From: Streptomyces sp. YIM 121038
GTDB taxonomy: Bacteria; Actinomycetota; Actinomycetes; Streptomycetales; Streptomycetaceae
Assembly (NCBI RefSeq): GCF_006088715.1
Contig: NZ_CP030771.1
Span: 5,342,001-5,406,000 of the forward strand
Direction of reading: 5' to 3'
DNA: 64,000 nucleotides
The position numbers and the translations under genes are program-made. Every line of letters begins with the position of its first letter. The first letter of the stretch is position 1. Under the pieces are notes generated by a model. The model saw only the letters and a list, made by a program, of their open reading frames with translations. It did no database searches and was not told the origin of the DNA. Of this stretch, positions 8,175-16,485 are shown piece after piece.

Positions 8175-9452
8175 GTGGGTTTCGCGGAGAAGCGCGGAAA
8201 CTACTGGCGCGGCCGGTACAAGATCGCGCCCGGCAAGCACCTCACGGTCGCCGACGACAACGGCAAGGCGATCAAGTTCGCTACCAAGGGCGAGGCTCAG
8301 CGTGCCGCGAGTGAGGCGGAGAACAAGTACCGGCGCGGAGACTGGCGCGACCCGGCACTCGGCCAGGAGACCTTCGGCGAGTACGCGAGCCGCTGGTACG
8401 CCGCCCAGGACCTGGCCGCCTCAACGATGCAGAACTACAAGCGCCACATCGAGGAGCACCTGCTCCCCGACTTCGAGGACAAGGCGCTCGCAGGCATCCT
8501 GCGCACGGACGTCGAGCTGTGGGAGAAGAAGGAGCGGGCCGCGTACGCGGCCTCCAGCGTCAAGACCTGGCGCTCCACGCTCCACCTGATCTTCGAGGAC
8601 GCGATCGACGAGGGCCTGCTCACGTCCAACCCGGCCGCCCGGCGACGCGGGCGCGGCAAGCGTGCCGGCCGCTCCCGCGACCGCGGCCCGGAGAAGGTCG
8701 TCACTGACGCCCTCGGCATCCTGCTCACCGCTGAGCGGGCTGCCCTGCTCTCCGGCCGCGACGACGAGTTCGTCGCCACGGTTCTCAAGGGCTACACCGG
8801 CAAACGCTGGGGCGAAATCGTCGGTCTCGAAACGGAGTTCGTCCGCCCTGCTGCCTTCCGCGTCGAGTGGCAGCTGTACGAGCTGGATACCGGCGAGCTG
8901 GTCCGCTGCCCGCCCAAGGACGACAGCTACCGCACCATCGACTCGCCGGACTGGCTGTCCGCCCTTGTCCTCAACCACATCGCCCGTACGAAGCCCCTGC
9001 CGTGCCCCTGCCACGGCAGGACGTACGTCTTCAGGGGCCAGGGTGCAGCCCGCACCGGCGGCCACCTGGGCGCGAAGCTGGCTGATGTCGCACGCCGCGC
9101 CGGAGTCTCCACCGGCACGGTTTCCAACGTCCTCAACCACCCCGACCGCGTACGCGAGGACACCCGAGCCCGCGTCGAGCAGGCGATCGCCGACCTCGGC
9201 TTCGTACGCGGCGGCACCACATCGGAGCACGCGGCCCACTGACGCCGAAACGGCTTCGCCACTTGGTTGTTCACCCCGGCGGTCTCCGGTTGGTACCCGA
9301 AGAAGGCACCCCAGGAGGCCCGCCCGGTGCCGATCCTCGGCGATCCCTGGCCCGGCATCCCAGCCCGAGGCCGCGGCGCCGCCGACCGGGCCGACGCCTG
9401 CTGGATCCCGATCGCCAAGGGCCTCACACCCCATGGCCTGCGCCACACCCAC
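8175..9452 (+). pseudogene. Tyrosine-recombinase integrase, nonsense mutation and lost C-terminus
   Basis: The frame starts at a GTG with a GGGGAGGA ribosome site and reads MGFAEKRGNYWRGRYK, the standard start of Streptomyces phage-type integrases. The SAM-like core-binding domain (ETFGEYASRWYAAQDLA) and box I (GYTGKRWGEIVGLE) follow. A LacI-type helix-turn-helix (DVARRAGVSTGTVSNVLN) is then inserted before box II. At 9240-9242 the frame meets a TGA where family members, as I recall them, have Trp. Past it the same frame continues as RRNGFATWLFTPAV and reaches the HGLRHTH box II at 9432-9452. Homology then ends abruptly and the region with the nucleophilic tyrosine is missing. The enzyme is therefore almost certainly inactive and the element immobilised unless helped in trans. 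Confidence 0.85.
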
Positions 9453-9560
9453 CGGACTCGGAGCTTCGCCGGCCAGGTCTGGCCCGCGAACTCCTGCGCC
9501 ATCGAGATTGTCACCTTGTCTTCATGTGCCATCGCGACCGCTGCGCGACCTGCCGTATCG

Positions 9561-10421
9561 TCACTCCCGCGGTCCGGGCCGTGTCCCATCCTGTTGGGGC
9601 ACCGTAAGACGGGGCTGCGTGGAACGCCCCGAAGGGCGCAGATGCCGCTCCGGATCACGGATACCAGCGATCTCTCCGAGCCCGATCACGTACGGCCGCA
9701 GGCGTTCCTGCAGTTGGCGAAGTTCTGTGCGGAACGCGGTGTTCTCCAACCACTCGGATTCGTCCTTGTCAGGGTGGCTTTCCTCGAAACGCTGCAGGCT
9801 TGGGTGCCACTTGGCCAGGAACGGAGCTAACTCGAAGTTGAGCACGTCTAGGGCTAGTTCGTACACCGAGTCCCCCTTGGCAGGTGGAGGAGGGGTCGTA
9901 TGGCCCTCTAGCGGATCGCGATAGAGGTCGAAGAGCGTATTGAGAGAGGTCAGGGCCTCGCGTAGGTTCCCACTCCCTTCTTCCAGCGGGCGAGTAGCCA
10001 CCCGGGTGGCGGCTTGGAAGAACATCCTCTGAGCGGCCTGACGCATGTCCGTCTTAGTGATGAACGACATCTCGTTGCCGAAAAGGACGAGGCGGACCTC
10101 GGTCAGCTGAGCGGTCCTGCGATACAGCTCCAGGCCAAGTGCTGCGGCCACACCGGTGAGGCACCCCACGATGATCGACAATTGCTGCCCACCAGTCTGA
10201 CTGATGGAATATGTTGCAATGCCGATCACGCTGCCTATGAGACCGGCTAACACCATGCGTAAACCTATTCGAACCGTGCTGTTTCCCTCGCGTCCACTCT
10301 GTCTGGCCACCGGACTCCTCACGCCCTGACGCTTCGTATTATCTGGTGGCCCTCGCTGGCGCACGGAGGCCACCTGGTGCCCCCGGAGGTCGTTGGACTC
10401 CGCTCCGGTAAACGTGATCAT
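9561..10421 (-). CDS. Two-TM protein of unknown function, partner of TIR protein
   Basis: I do not recognise a family. The 286-residue frame has an uninformative N-terminus and two membrane helices at about residues 55-74 and 80-100 separated by a short loop. A soluble C-terminal region of about 185 residues follows, rich in charged and amphipathic helices (EEGSGNLREALTSLNTLFDL, FEESHPDKDESEWLENT). The start is uncertain: ATG 10421 lacks a good ribosome site, and an internal start nearer the first TM (for example ATG before VLAGLIG) is possible. It lies 52 bases downstream of the TIR gene on the same strand, and both have visibly lower GC than the core. A membrane effector or sensor role alongside the TIR protein is inference from context only. 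Confidence 0.6.
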   Translation of the reverse strand: MITFTGAESNDLRGHQVASVRQRGPPDNTKRQGVRSPVARQSGREGNSTVRIGLRMVLAGLIGSVIGIATYSISQTGGQQLSIIVGCLTGVAAALGLELYRRTAQLTEVRLVLFGNEMSFITKTDMRQAAQRMFFQAATRVATRPLEEGSGNLREALTSLNTLFDLYRDPLEGHTTPPPPAKGDSVYELALDVLNFELAPFLAKWHPSLQRFEESHPDKDESEWLENTAFRTELRQLQERLRPYVIGLGEIAGIRDPERHLRPSGRSTQPRLTVPQQDGTRPGPRE

Positions 10422-10473
10422 GCCACTCTGGAAGGGGCGCGTCGGTAGCTGAGTCGGCGGTTGTGTTCGTGGG

Positions 10474-11262
10474 CTAAGCGGCTTCTTCCTCTCGTACCAC
10501 GTCAGCGATCTGTCGTGCGATCTCCCCGATGGAATAGTCGCTGGTGCTCATCGCCACCTTGTCTGCGAGGGAGGGGCTGTAGCGCCGGACGTCTTCAACG
10601 TGCAGGTTGTGCCAGATCGGCAGGAGCGACTGCTCTCCGGCCACGTTACGGGTGATGAGTCCGTCGAGTTCGTGGTTGGTCCAGCCCTTGGCGAAGAAGG
10701 GGGCCGAGAGCACGACGATGCCGATTCGGCTTGCTCTAATCCCTTCATCGATCTTGCGACGGAGGCTGTGGCCGATCCGCATCTGGGCTTCGTCGAGCCA
10801 GACAGTCACGCCTAGCGTGGTCAGTGCGTCTCGAAGGGGGCGGGCAACAGCTCCTTTGTCCTCGGACGCATGGGAGATGAAGACGTCCCAGGTCTGGCCG
10901 CCAAGCACGTCGCCAGGGGGCTCCTCCGGCTCATGGACCGCGACGGAGCGGGCCGGGCTGCCGTGCTCGTTGCGGGCTGGGGGCAGGAAGCCCAGCGGAG
11001 GCGGTTGAACCTGAACCGATGAGGTGATGCGGCCGGTGCGGCCGCCGAGGTCGATGGCCGCGACCCAGTGTCCGTTACTCGGGATGGTGATCCGGTGAGG
11101 GGACCGATTGACGCGACCGCCCAGGTATCGGTACCTCTTCCCCGACTTGTACTTGCTGTACTCGCTGCGCGTCATCACCTGGACATTGGCTTGGTTGCGC
11201 AAGGTGACGACGACTGTGGAACCTCTCTTGAGGCTGCCGAGGTCGTAATAGGCGTGTTCCAT
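10474..11262 (-). CDS. DUF1883-TIR domain protein, candidate defence effector
   Basis: The 262-residue protein has an N-terminal DUF1883-like domain (about 1-90, beginning MEHAYYDLGSLKRGSTVVV and holding GHWVAAIDLGG). A linker follows, then a C-terminal TIR domain (about 124-262). TIR hallmarks are DVFISHASED at 126-135, VWLDEAQMRIG near 154-164, and the WTNHEL segment whose Glu198 matches the catalytic glutamate of NAD-cleaving TIR domains. Start 11262 is supported by GGAG seven bases upstream. Bacterial TIR proteins of this kind often deplete NAD+ in anti-phage defence. DUF1883 may be the sensing part, but that is inference. It is the first gene of a two-gene unit with the two-TM protein, located between the broken integrase and tRNA-Pro. 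Confidence 0.85.
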   Translation of the reverse strand: MEHAYYDLGSLKRGSTVVVTLRNQANVQVMTRSEYSKYKSGKRYRYLGGRVNRSPHRITIPSNGHWVAAIDLGGRTGRITSSVQVQPPPLGFLPPARNEHGSPARSVAVHEPEEPPGDVLGGQTWDVFISHASEDKGAVARPLRDALTTLGVTVWLDEAQMRIGHSLRRKIDEGIRASRIGIVVLSAPFFAKGWTNHELDGLITRNVAGEQSLLPIWHNLHVEDVRRYSPSLADKVAMSTSDYSIGEIARQIADVVREEEAA

Positions 11263-11447
11263 AAGCGCTCCTGGGAGGCGTGCGGTGCGGCCAAGCGCAT
11301 CCCAGGGTATGGACTGCCACTGACAGTCGGCGGCGTAAGGCAAGAGGGGAGACGCCGACTGGGCGCTTACCGCTCAGTGGTGTCAGTCGGAGCCGACTTT
11401 CGGAAGTCGGCTCCCAAACGGCTCCCAGATCGTCTCCAGAAACCACT

Positions 11448-11483
11448 CAGGGGCCTGACCCGCTCTCGCGGATCAGGCCCCTG
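11448..11483 (-). terminator. Terminator downstream of tRNA-Pro
   Basis: Arms CAGGGGCCTGA and TCAGGCCCCTG flank a short loop with an inner CGC/GCG pairing. It lies 18 bases beyond the tRNA 3' end in the direction of its transcription, and upstream of the TIR operon. Confidence 0.7.
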
Positions 11484-11500
11484 ACCTGGTCTTACAGCTG

Positions 11501-11574
11501 TCGGGGTGGCGGGATTTGAACCCACGACCTCTTCGTCCCGAACGAAGCGCGCTGCCAAGCTGCGCCACACCCCG
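11501..11574 (-). tRNA. tRNA-Pro (CGG anticodon)
   Basis: On the minus strand the cloverleaf reads acceptor CGGGGTG, D-arm GCGCAGCTTGGCAGCGC, anticodon arm CTTCG-TTCGGGA-CGAAG (anticodon CGG), T-arm GGTTCAAATCC, acceptor CACCCCG and discriminator A. CCA is not encoded. The 3' end points toward the mobile element, as expected if the 3' end of this gene is the attachment site. The matching partial copy at the far end is not in the window. Confidence 0.95.
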
Positions 11575-11683
11575 ATGTCGATGCTCCGCTGCCTGTCAGC
11601 TCTGCTGCGCAGGTCGCGGCGACATCGATTACTTTAGCGGACCGGCGGCCGGAGACGAAATCCGGTTTTCCGGAGGGCGTGGG

Positions 11684-12619
11684 TCAGGCCCGTGCGGGGC
11701 GCTCCGTGAGGGTCAGGAGCGTGGCCTCGGGCGGGCAGGCGAAGCGCAGCGGGGTGTAGCGGTTGGCGCCGCAGCCGGCGGAGACGTGGAGGTAGGAGGT
11801 GTGGCCTCCGGCCTCGTGCGTGGAGAGTCCCTTCACGCGGTCCGTGTCCAGGTCGCAGTTGGTGACGAGGGCCCCGTAGAAGGGGATGCAGAGCTGGCCG
11901 CCGTGGGTGTGGCCCGCGAGGACCAGCGGGTAGCCGTCGGCGGTGAAGGCGTCCAGGGAGCGGAGGTAGGGGGCGTGCACGACGGCCATCGAGAAGTCGG
12001 CGCCGGTGTCGGGGCCGCCCGCGACCTGCTCGTACCGGTCCCGCTTGATGTGCGGGTCGTCCAGGCCGGTCAGCGCGATCTCGTAGCCGTCGATCTTGAG
12101 GGTGCCCCGGGTGTTCGTGAGGTTGACCCAGCCCGCCGCGTCGAAGCCGTCGCGCAGGTCCTCCCAGTCGATGTGGACGACGCCCACCGCGGGCGGGTTG
12201 CCGTTCAGGCCGTGGCGGCCCTGGACCTTCTCCAGCAAGTAGCGGGCGGGGTTGCGGGGTTTGGGCCCGTAGTAGTCGTTCGAGCCGAAGACGTACGCCC
12301 CGGGGAAGGCCATCAGCGGGCCCAGCGAGTCCAGGACCTCGGGGATGCCCTCCGGGTCCGACAGGTTGTCGCCCGTGTTGATCACGAAGTCGGGGCGCAG
12401 GCCCGCGAGCGAACGCAGCCAGCGCTGCTTCTTGCGCTGCCCGGACACCATGTGGATGTCCGAGACCTGGAGCACGCGCAGCGGTCGCATCCCCGGCGGC
12501 AGCACGGGAACCGTCACCCGCCTCAGCCGGAACATGCGGGTCTCGATGCCCACGGAGTAGGCGATTCCGGCCGCGGCCGTCGCCGTGATTCCCAGAGGTA
12601 CTGCGTATCGCGCGCGCAT
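11684..12619 (-). CDS. Membrane-anchored metallophosphoesterase
   Basis: The 311-residue protein has an N-terminal hydrophobic signal anchor (YAVPLGITATAAAGIAYSVG) and then a calcineurin-like phosphoesterase domain. Metal-binding motifs are visible in order: SDIHMVSG (D-x-H), NTGDNL (GD), GSNDYYG in place of the usual GNH[ED], and LAGHTHGGQ near residue 215. It probably acts on the outer face of the membrane as a YkuE/LpxH-like phosphohydrolase with unknown substrate. It is convergent with no neighbour and divergent from yqeY, starting 131 bases away. Confidence 0.85.
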   Translation of the reverse strand: MRARYAVPLGITATAAAGIAYSVGIETRMFRLRRVTVPVLPPGMRPLRVLQVSDIHMVSGQRKKQRWLRSLAGLRPDFVINTGDNLSDPEGIPEVLDSLGPLMAFPGAYVFGSNDYYGPKPRNPARYLLEKVQGRHGLNGNPPAVGVVHIDWEDLRDGFDAAGWVNLTNTRGTLKIDGYEIALTGLDDPHIKRDRYEQVAGGPDTGADFSMAVVHAPYLRSLDAFTADGYPLVLAGHTHGGQLCIPFYGALVTNCDLDTDRVKGLSTHEAGGHTSYLHVSAGCGANRYTPLRFACPPEATLLTLTERPARA

Positions 12620-12750
12620 ACCTCCATCGTGTCAGACCCGGTGCGTCCCGTCGGTGGCGAGGGCCCGGGGAGGGCGGGCCGGAGACGGGCCCGGAGCGCC
12701 GCCCGGAAATGAAGGGGCCGACCGGGCTGCCCACCTGCCACAATTGCCCC

Positions 12751-13218
12751 ATGACCACGCTCAAGTCGAAGCTTCAGGCCGACCTCAACGCCGCGATCAA
12801 GGGGCGCGACGAGCTGCGCTCCTCGACGCTGCGGATGACGCTCGCCGCCGTGACGAAGGAAGAGGTCGCGGGCAAGGAGAAGCGCGAGCTCTCCGACGAC
12901 GAGGTGCAGAAGGTGATCACCCGCGAGGCGAAGAAGCGCCGCGAGGCGGCCGACGCCTTCGCCCAGGGCAACCGCCCCGAGCAGGCCGAGCGCGAGCGCG
13001 CCGAGGGCGAGGTCCTCGCCGAGTACCTGCCCAAGCAGCTCTCCGACGACGACCTGGAGCGGATCGTCGCCGAGGCCGTCGCCGAGGCGAAGGGCGCGGG
13101 TGCGGAGGGCCCCCGGGCCATGGGCCAGGTCATGAAGATCGTGAACCCGAAGGTGGCGGGCCAGGCCGAGGGCGGCCGCGTCGCCGCCACGGTCAAGCGC
13201 CTCCTCGCGGGCAGCTGA
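12751..13218 (+). CDS. GatB/YqeY domain protein
   Basis: This 155-residue protein (MTTLKSKLQADLNAAIKGRD) is a full-length YqeY. It has an N-terminal helical bundle with the typical AAVTKEEVAGK segment and a C-terminal three-helix domain (PRAMGQVMKIVNPKVAGQAEGGRVA) shared with the tail of the GatB subunit of tRNA amidotransferase. YqeY is thought to bind aminoacyl-tRNA or related RNA, but its exact task is unknown. The ATG at 12751 is preferred over an in-frame ATG at 12709, because the upstream residues are not conserved in character. A repeat array begins at its stop codon. Confidence 0.9.
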   Translation: MTTLKSKLQADLNAAIKGRDELRSSTLRMTLAAVTKEEVAGKEKRELSDDEVQKVITREAKKRREAADAFAQGNRPEQAERERAEGEVLAEYLPKQLSDDDLERIVAEAVAEAKGAGAEGPRAMGQVMKIVNPKVAGQAEGGRVAATVKRLLAGS

Positions 13219-13640
13219 CCCCGCCGCGGGCGTCTGCCCCTGCCCTTCGCGGGCGGCGGCCCCCGCCGCGGGCGTCTGCCCCTGCCCCTCGCGGGCGGCG
13301 GCTCCGACCTCGTTCGGGCGGCGGCTCCCGCCTCGGGCCGCCCCCGTCGCGGGCGGCGAGCCCTGCCCCTCGCGGGCAGTGCCCCCCTCGGGCGGCCCCA
13401 CCTCCGGAGGCGAGCCCCGCCCCTCACAGGCGGCGGCTCCCACCCCGTTCGGGCGGCGGCTCCCACCCCGTTCGGGCGGCGGCTCCGACCTCGTTCGGGC
13501 GGCGGCTCCCGCCTCGGGCCGCCCCCGTCGCGGGCGGCGAGCCCTGCCCCCCGCGGGCAGCGGCCCCCTCACCTCGGGCGGCCCCACCTCCGGCGACGAG
13601 TCCCGCCCCGCTGCGGGCGGCCCCCCGCTTAGGGCGGCCA
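13219..13640. repeat. GC-rich intergenic tandem repeat array
   Basis: The space between yqeY and the PBP gene is built from imperfect 24-42 bp units that share GGGCGGCGGCTCC. CCCCGCCGCGGGCGTCTGCC starts at 13219 and again at 13261 (42 bp apart). A 77-bp block occurs identically at 13293-13369 and 13474-13550, and 24-bp units repeat at about 13440-13490. Long frames cross it but have no start signals, so it is taken as non-coding. Confidence 0.8.
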
Positions 13641-13686
13641 CCGCCCCCGCCCTCCCCCGGACCGGACCGCCCCGCCCCGCACCACA

Positions 13687-13726
13687 CAGGGGCGGCCCCC
13701 GAGCCAGAGCTCAGGGGCCGCCCCTG
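13687..13726. terminator. Bidirectional terminator, yqeY/PBP
   Basis: Arms CAGGGGCGGCCCC and GGGGCCGCCCCTG pair over 13 bp between the two convergent genes. Confidence 0.75.
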
Positions 13727-13757
13727 TCACCGTGTGGCCCGGCGCGGGCCGTCGGCC

Positions 13758-16046
13758 TCAGTCGCGTCCGCGCCGTCCGCCGTCGCCCCAGCCGCCGCCG
13801 TCGCCCCAACCGCCCGGGCCGTCGCCGCCATTGCCGTTGCCGCCGTTGTCGTTGCCGCCGATGATGTCCGGCCAGGGGCTCCCGCCGTTGCCGTTGCCGT
13901 CACCCGGCTTGCCGTCGTCGCCGTCGTTCCCACCGCCGTCGTTCCCACCGCCGTCGTGGTCGTCGTGGTCGTCGCGGTCCCGGTCGCCCGGCAGCCGGAC
14001 GGTGTCGAAGCGCGGGTCGGGCTTGCCCGTGAGGGCGCCGCTCATGGCGTCGCGCCAGATCGGCCCCGGCACCTCGCCACCGAAGACCTTGCCGTAGCCG
14101 CGGCCGCCGATGGAGATGTCGATCATCTTGCGCTCGTGGGCCGGGTCACCGACCCAGACCGCGCCCGACATGTTCGGGGTGTAGCCCGCGAACCAGGCCG
14201 CGTACCGGTAGTCGGTCGTACCCGTCTTGCCCGCGCTGTCGCGGGCGCCGAGGCCCGCCTGCTTGCCGGTGCCGTCCTCGACGACGCCCTTCAGGAGGGT
14301 GTTGATCGTGTCGGCGGTCCGCTCCGACATGGCCCGCGAGCACGTCGACTTCGGCACCGGAAGGGACTTGCCCGCGATCGTGCTGATCGACTCGATGGCG
14401 ATCGGCGTGCAGTACCTGCCGCGCGCCGCGAACGTCGCGTACGCGCTCGCCATCGTCAGCGGCGACACCTCCTGGGTGCCGAGCGCGATCGAGGGGGCCT
14501 GGTCCATCGGCTTGCCGTTGGCCCGCTCGACGCCCATCTTCCCGGCCATCTCGGTGACCGGGCAGATGCCGAGGTCGCCGATCATCTGCACGAAGTAGGT
14601 GTTGACCGACTTCGCGGTGGCCTCCCGCAGCCGGTAGGGGCCGACCTCGGACTCGTTCTCGTTGGTGAGCTTCGCGGGCCGGCTGGGGTCGTTGCGCCAC
14701 GTCTTGCCGTCGCAGGCGGCGACGCTCGACGGGTACGGCATCTCGTACGGGGCCGAGTAGCGCTTGCCCGGTGACATGCCGCGCTCCAGGGCGGCGGCGG
14801 CCACGATCGGCTTGAACGTCGAACCGGGCTGGTAGCCCGCGCCGCCGCCCATCGACTGGTCCACGGACAGATTGATCTCGGTCTCGTTCTTGCCGTAGCC
14901 GAAGGGGCGCGACTGGCCCATGCCGAGGATCTTGCCGGTGCCCGGCTCGACGATGGTCGCGGCGGTCGCCACCTCGTCGGTCCGGTAGACGTGATCCTTT
15001 ATCGAGGACTGCACCGAGCGCTGGGTCTGCGGGTCGAGGGTGGTCCTGATCCGCAGGCCGCCGCGGTTCCAGAGCTTGGCCCTGGCCTCCTTGCTCTTGC
15101 CGAACGCCGGGTCGTTCTTGAAGACCTTCTCGACGTACTTGCAGAAGAACCCGGCGCCCTTCACGGCGGTGATGCAGCCGTTCTTGGGGCGGCTCACGTC
15201 CAGGTCGAGCCGGGTCTTCTTGGCGCGGTCGGCCTCGGCCTGCGAGATGTCGTGGGTGTCGGCCATGCGCTGGAGCACGACGTTGCGCCGCTGCTTGGCC
15301 TCGGTCGCGTCGTTCACCGGGTCGTAGCGGCTCGGGGACTGCACGATGCCCGCGAGCAGCGCGGCCTCCTGGAGCTTCAGGTCCTTGGCCGGCTTGGAGA
15401 AGTAGCGCTGGGACGCGGCCTCGACGCCGTACGCGGCCTGACCGAAGTACGTGATGTTCAGGTAGTTCTTGAGGATCCGCTTCTTGCCGAGCTCCTCCTC
15501 GACCTGGATCGCGTACTTCAGTTCGCGGATCTTGCGGCCGAGCGTCTGCTGGGTGGCCTCGGCGACCTTCGCGGGGTCGTCACCGGCCTCCTCCACGAAG
15601 ACGTTCTTCACGTACTGCTGCGTGAGCGTCGAGGCGCCCTGGGAGACGCCGCCGCTCTGCGCGTTCTGGTTCAGCGCGCGCAGGATGCCCTTGAGGTCCA
15701 CCGCGCCGTGCTCGTAGAACCGGGCGTCCTCGATGGCGACGATCGCCTTCTGCATGTACGGGGAGATGCGCTTCAGCGGGACCACGGTGCGGTCGCGCGA
15801 GTACACGGTGGCGATGGGGCCGCCCGCGGAGTCCAGGATGGTCGTGCGCTGGCTCAGCGGCGGCTGCTTCAGGTTCGCCGGGATCTCGTCGAAGCCCTCG
15901 ACGGATCCCTTGGCCGCGAGCCCGATCACTCCCGCGGCGGGCAGCGCGATCCCGGCGAGCACCGCGCCCGCGAGCACGCTGACGCCCAGGAACTTGGCGG
16001 TCTGCTGCGCAGGGGACAGACCACCGCCCGATCGCTTGTTTCCCAT
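13758..16046 (-). CDS. Class A penicillin-binding protein (glycosyltransferase-transpeptidase)
   Basis: The 762-residue bifunctional peptidoglycan synthase has a short cytoplasmic tail and a signal-anchor helix (FLGVSVLAGAVLAGIALPAAG). A GT51 domain follows with catalytic Glu in AIEDARFYEHGAVD and the STLTQQYVKN motif. The transpeptidase domain has the active Ser-x-x-Lys in PGSTFKP, SVN as the second motif and AGKTGTT as the third. The C-terminal 70 residues are a disordered Gly/Asn/Asp tail (DRDDHDDHDGGG...), common in streptomycete PBPs. It acts outside the membrane in cell wall growth. It is divergent from wblA and starts 440 bases from it. Confidence 0.95.
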   Translation of the reverse strand: MGNKRSGGGLSPAQQTAKFLGVSVLAGAVLAGIALPAAGVIGLAAKGSVEGFDEIPANLKQPPLSQRTTILDSAGGPIATVYSRDRTVVPLKRISPYMQKAIVAIEDARFYEHGAVDLKGILRALNQNAQSGGVSQGASTLTQQYVKNVFVEEAGDDPAKVAEATQQTLGRKIRELKYAIQVEEELGKKRILKNYLNITYFGQAAYGVEAASQRYFSKPAKDLKLQEAALLAGIVQSPSRYDPVNDATEAKQRRNVVLQRMADTHDISQAEADRAKKTRLDLDVSRPKNGCITAVKGAGFFCKYVEKVFKNDPAFGKSKEARAKLWNRGGLRIRTTLDPQTQRSVQSSIKDHVYRTDEVATAATIVEPGTGKILGMGQSRPFGYGKNETEINLSVDQSMGGGAGYQPGSTFKPIVAAAALERGMSPGKRYSAPYEMPYPSSVAACDGKTWRNDPSRPAKLTNENESEVGPYRLREATAKSVNTYFVQMIGDLGICPVTEMAGKMGVERANGKPMDQAPSIALGTQEVSPLTMASAYATFAARGRYCTPIAIESISTIAGKSLPVPKSTCSRAMSERTADTINTLLKGVVEDGTGKQAGLGARDSAGKTGTTDYRYAAWFAGYTPNMSGAVWVGDPAHERKMIDISIGGRGYGKVFGGEVPGPIWRDAMSGALTGKPDPRFDTVRLPGDRDRDDHDDHDGGGNDGGGNDGDDGKPGDGNGNGGSPWPDIIGGNDNGGNGNGGDGPGGWGDGGGWGDGGRRGRD

Positions 16047-16485
16047 GGGGGGCAGCCTACGTTCTGATTCGCCGGACAGGCGTATATGCCTTGGCCTAAG
16101 CTGCTCTCAACTGTCACAGCAGTGCGGTCCCGCACCACGTTCTACGTCGGCCTTTCCCCGTTCGTTCAGCGTTTATCGAATGCGGCGCGGTTACCGCCCG
16201 TATCCGGCCGGTCCGGCGGAACCCCGTCCGGATCCGCCCCATGCGTCGTCCCGTGTCCGCTGTGACTCAACTGAACTGCCCGTGTTTGCCGGGTTGGTCA
16301 CGCATGTCGCCAGCTCACTCCGTCGGGTGATCTGCCGCTTACGCATAGTCCGTTCGGGCCATTCAAGATTGGGCCCGAAGGGGGTGTTGCGCTGTGCCCA
16401 CCTTCCGTAACGTCCTCAACTGGCGGCGGTGAATATGCCGCTGCCGCCGTGGGGGAGCCTCGATTCGGGAGAGGACGGCGCCGGT
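16047..16485. promoter_or_regulatory. Divergent PBP/wblA upstream region
   Basis: These 439 bases separate the divergent starts and are markedly less GC-rich near 16140-16190 and 16330-16380. The size suggests a multi-input promoter for wblA, a developmental regulator. No operator could be assigned with confidence. Confidence 0.4.

Noticed and set aside
3857..9460. UGA recoded as Trp in this element
   Set aside because: Two TGA codons fall at Trp positions, but normal genes of the element (relaxase, MobC, XRE) also end in TGA. Decay is simpler.
13219..13640. CRISPR-like array
   Set aside because: Units are tandem without unique spacers of constant length, and no cas genes are near.
12523..13641. 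Repeat-encoded Gly/Arg/Pro protein on the minus strand over 13219-13640
   Set aside because: The frame runs on antisense through yqeY and no start site or conservation signal is seen.
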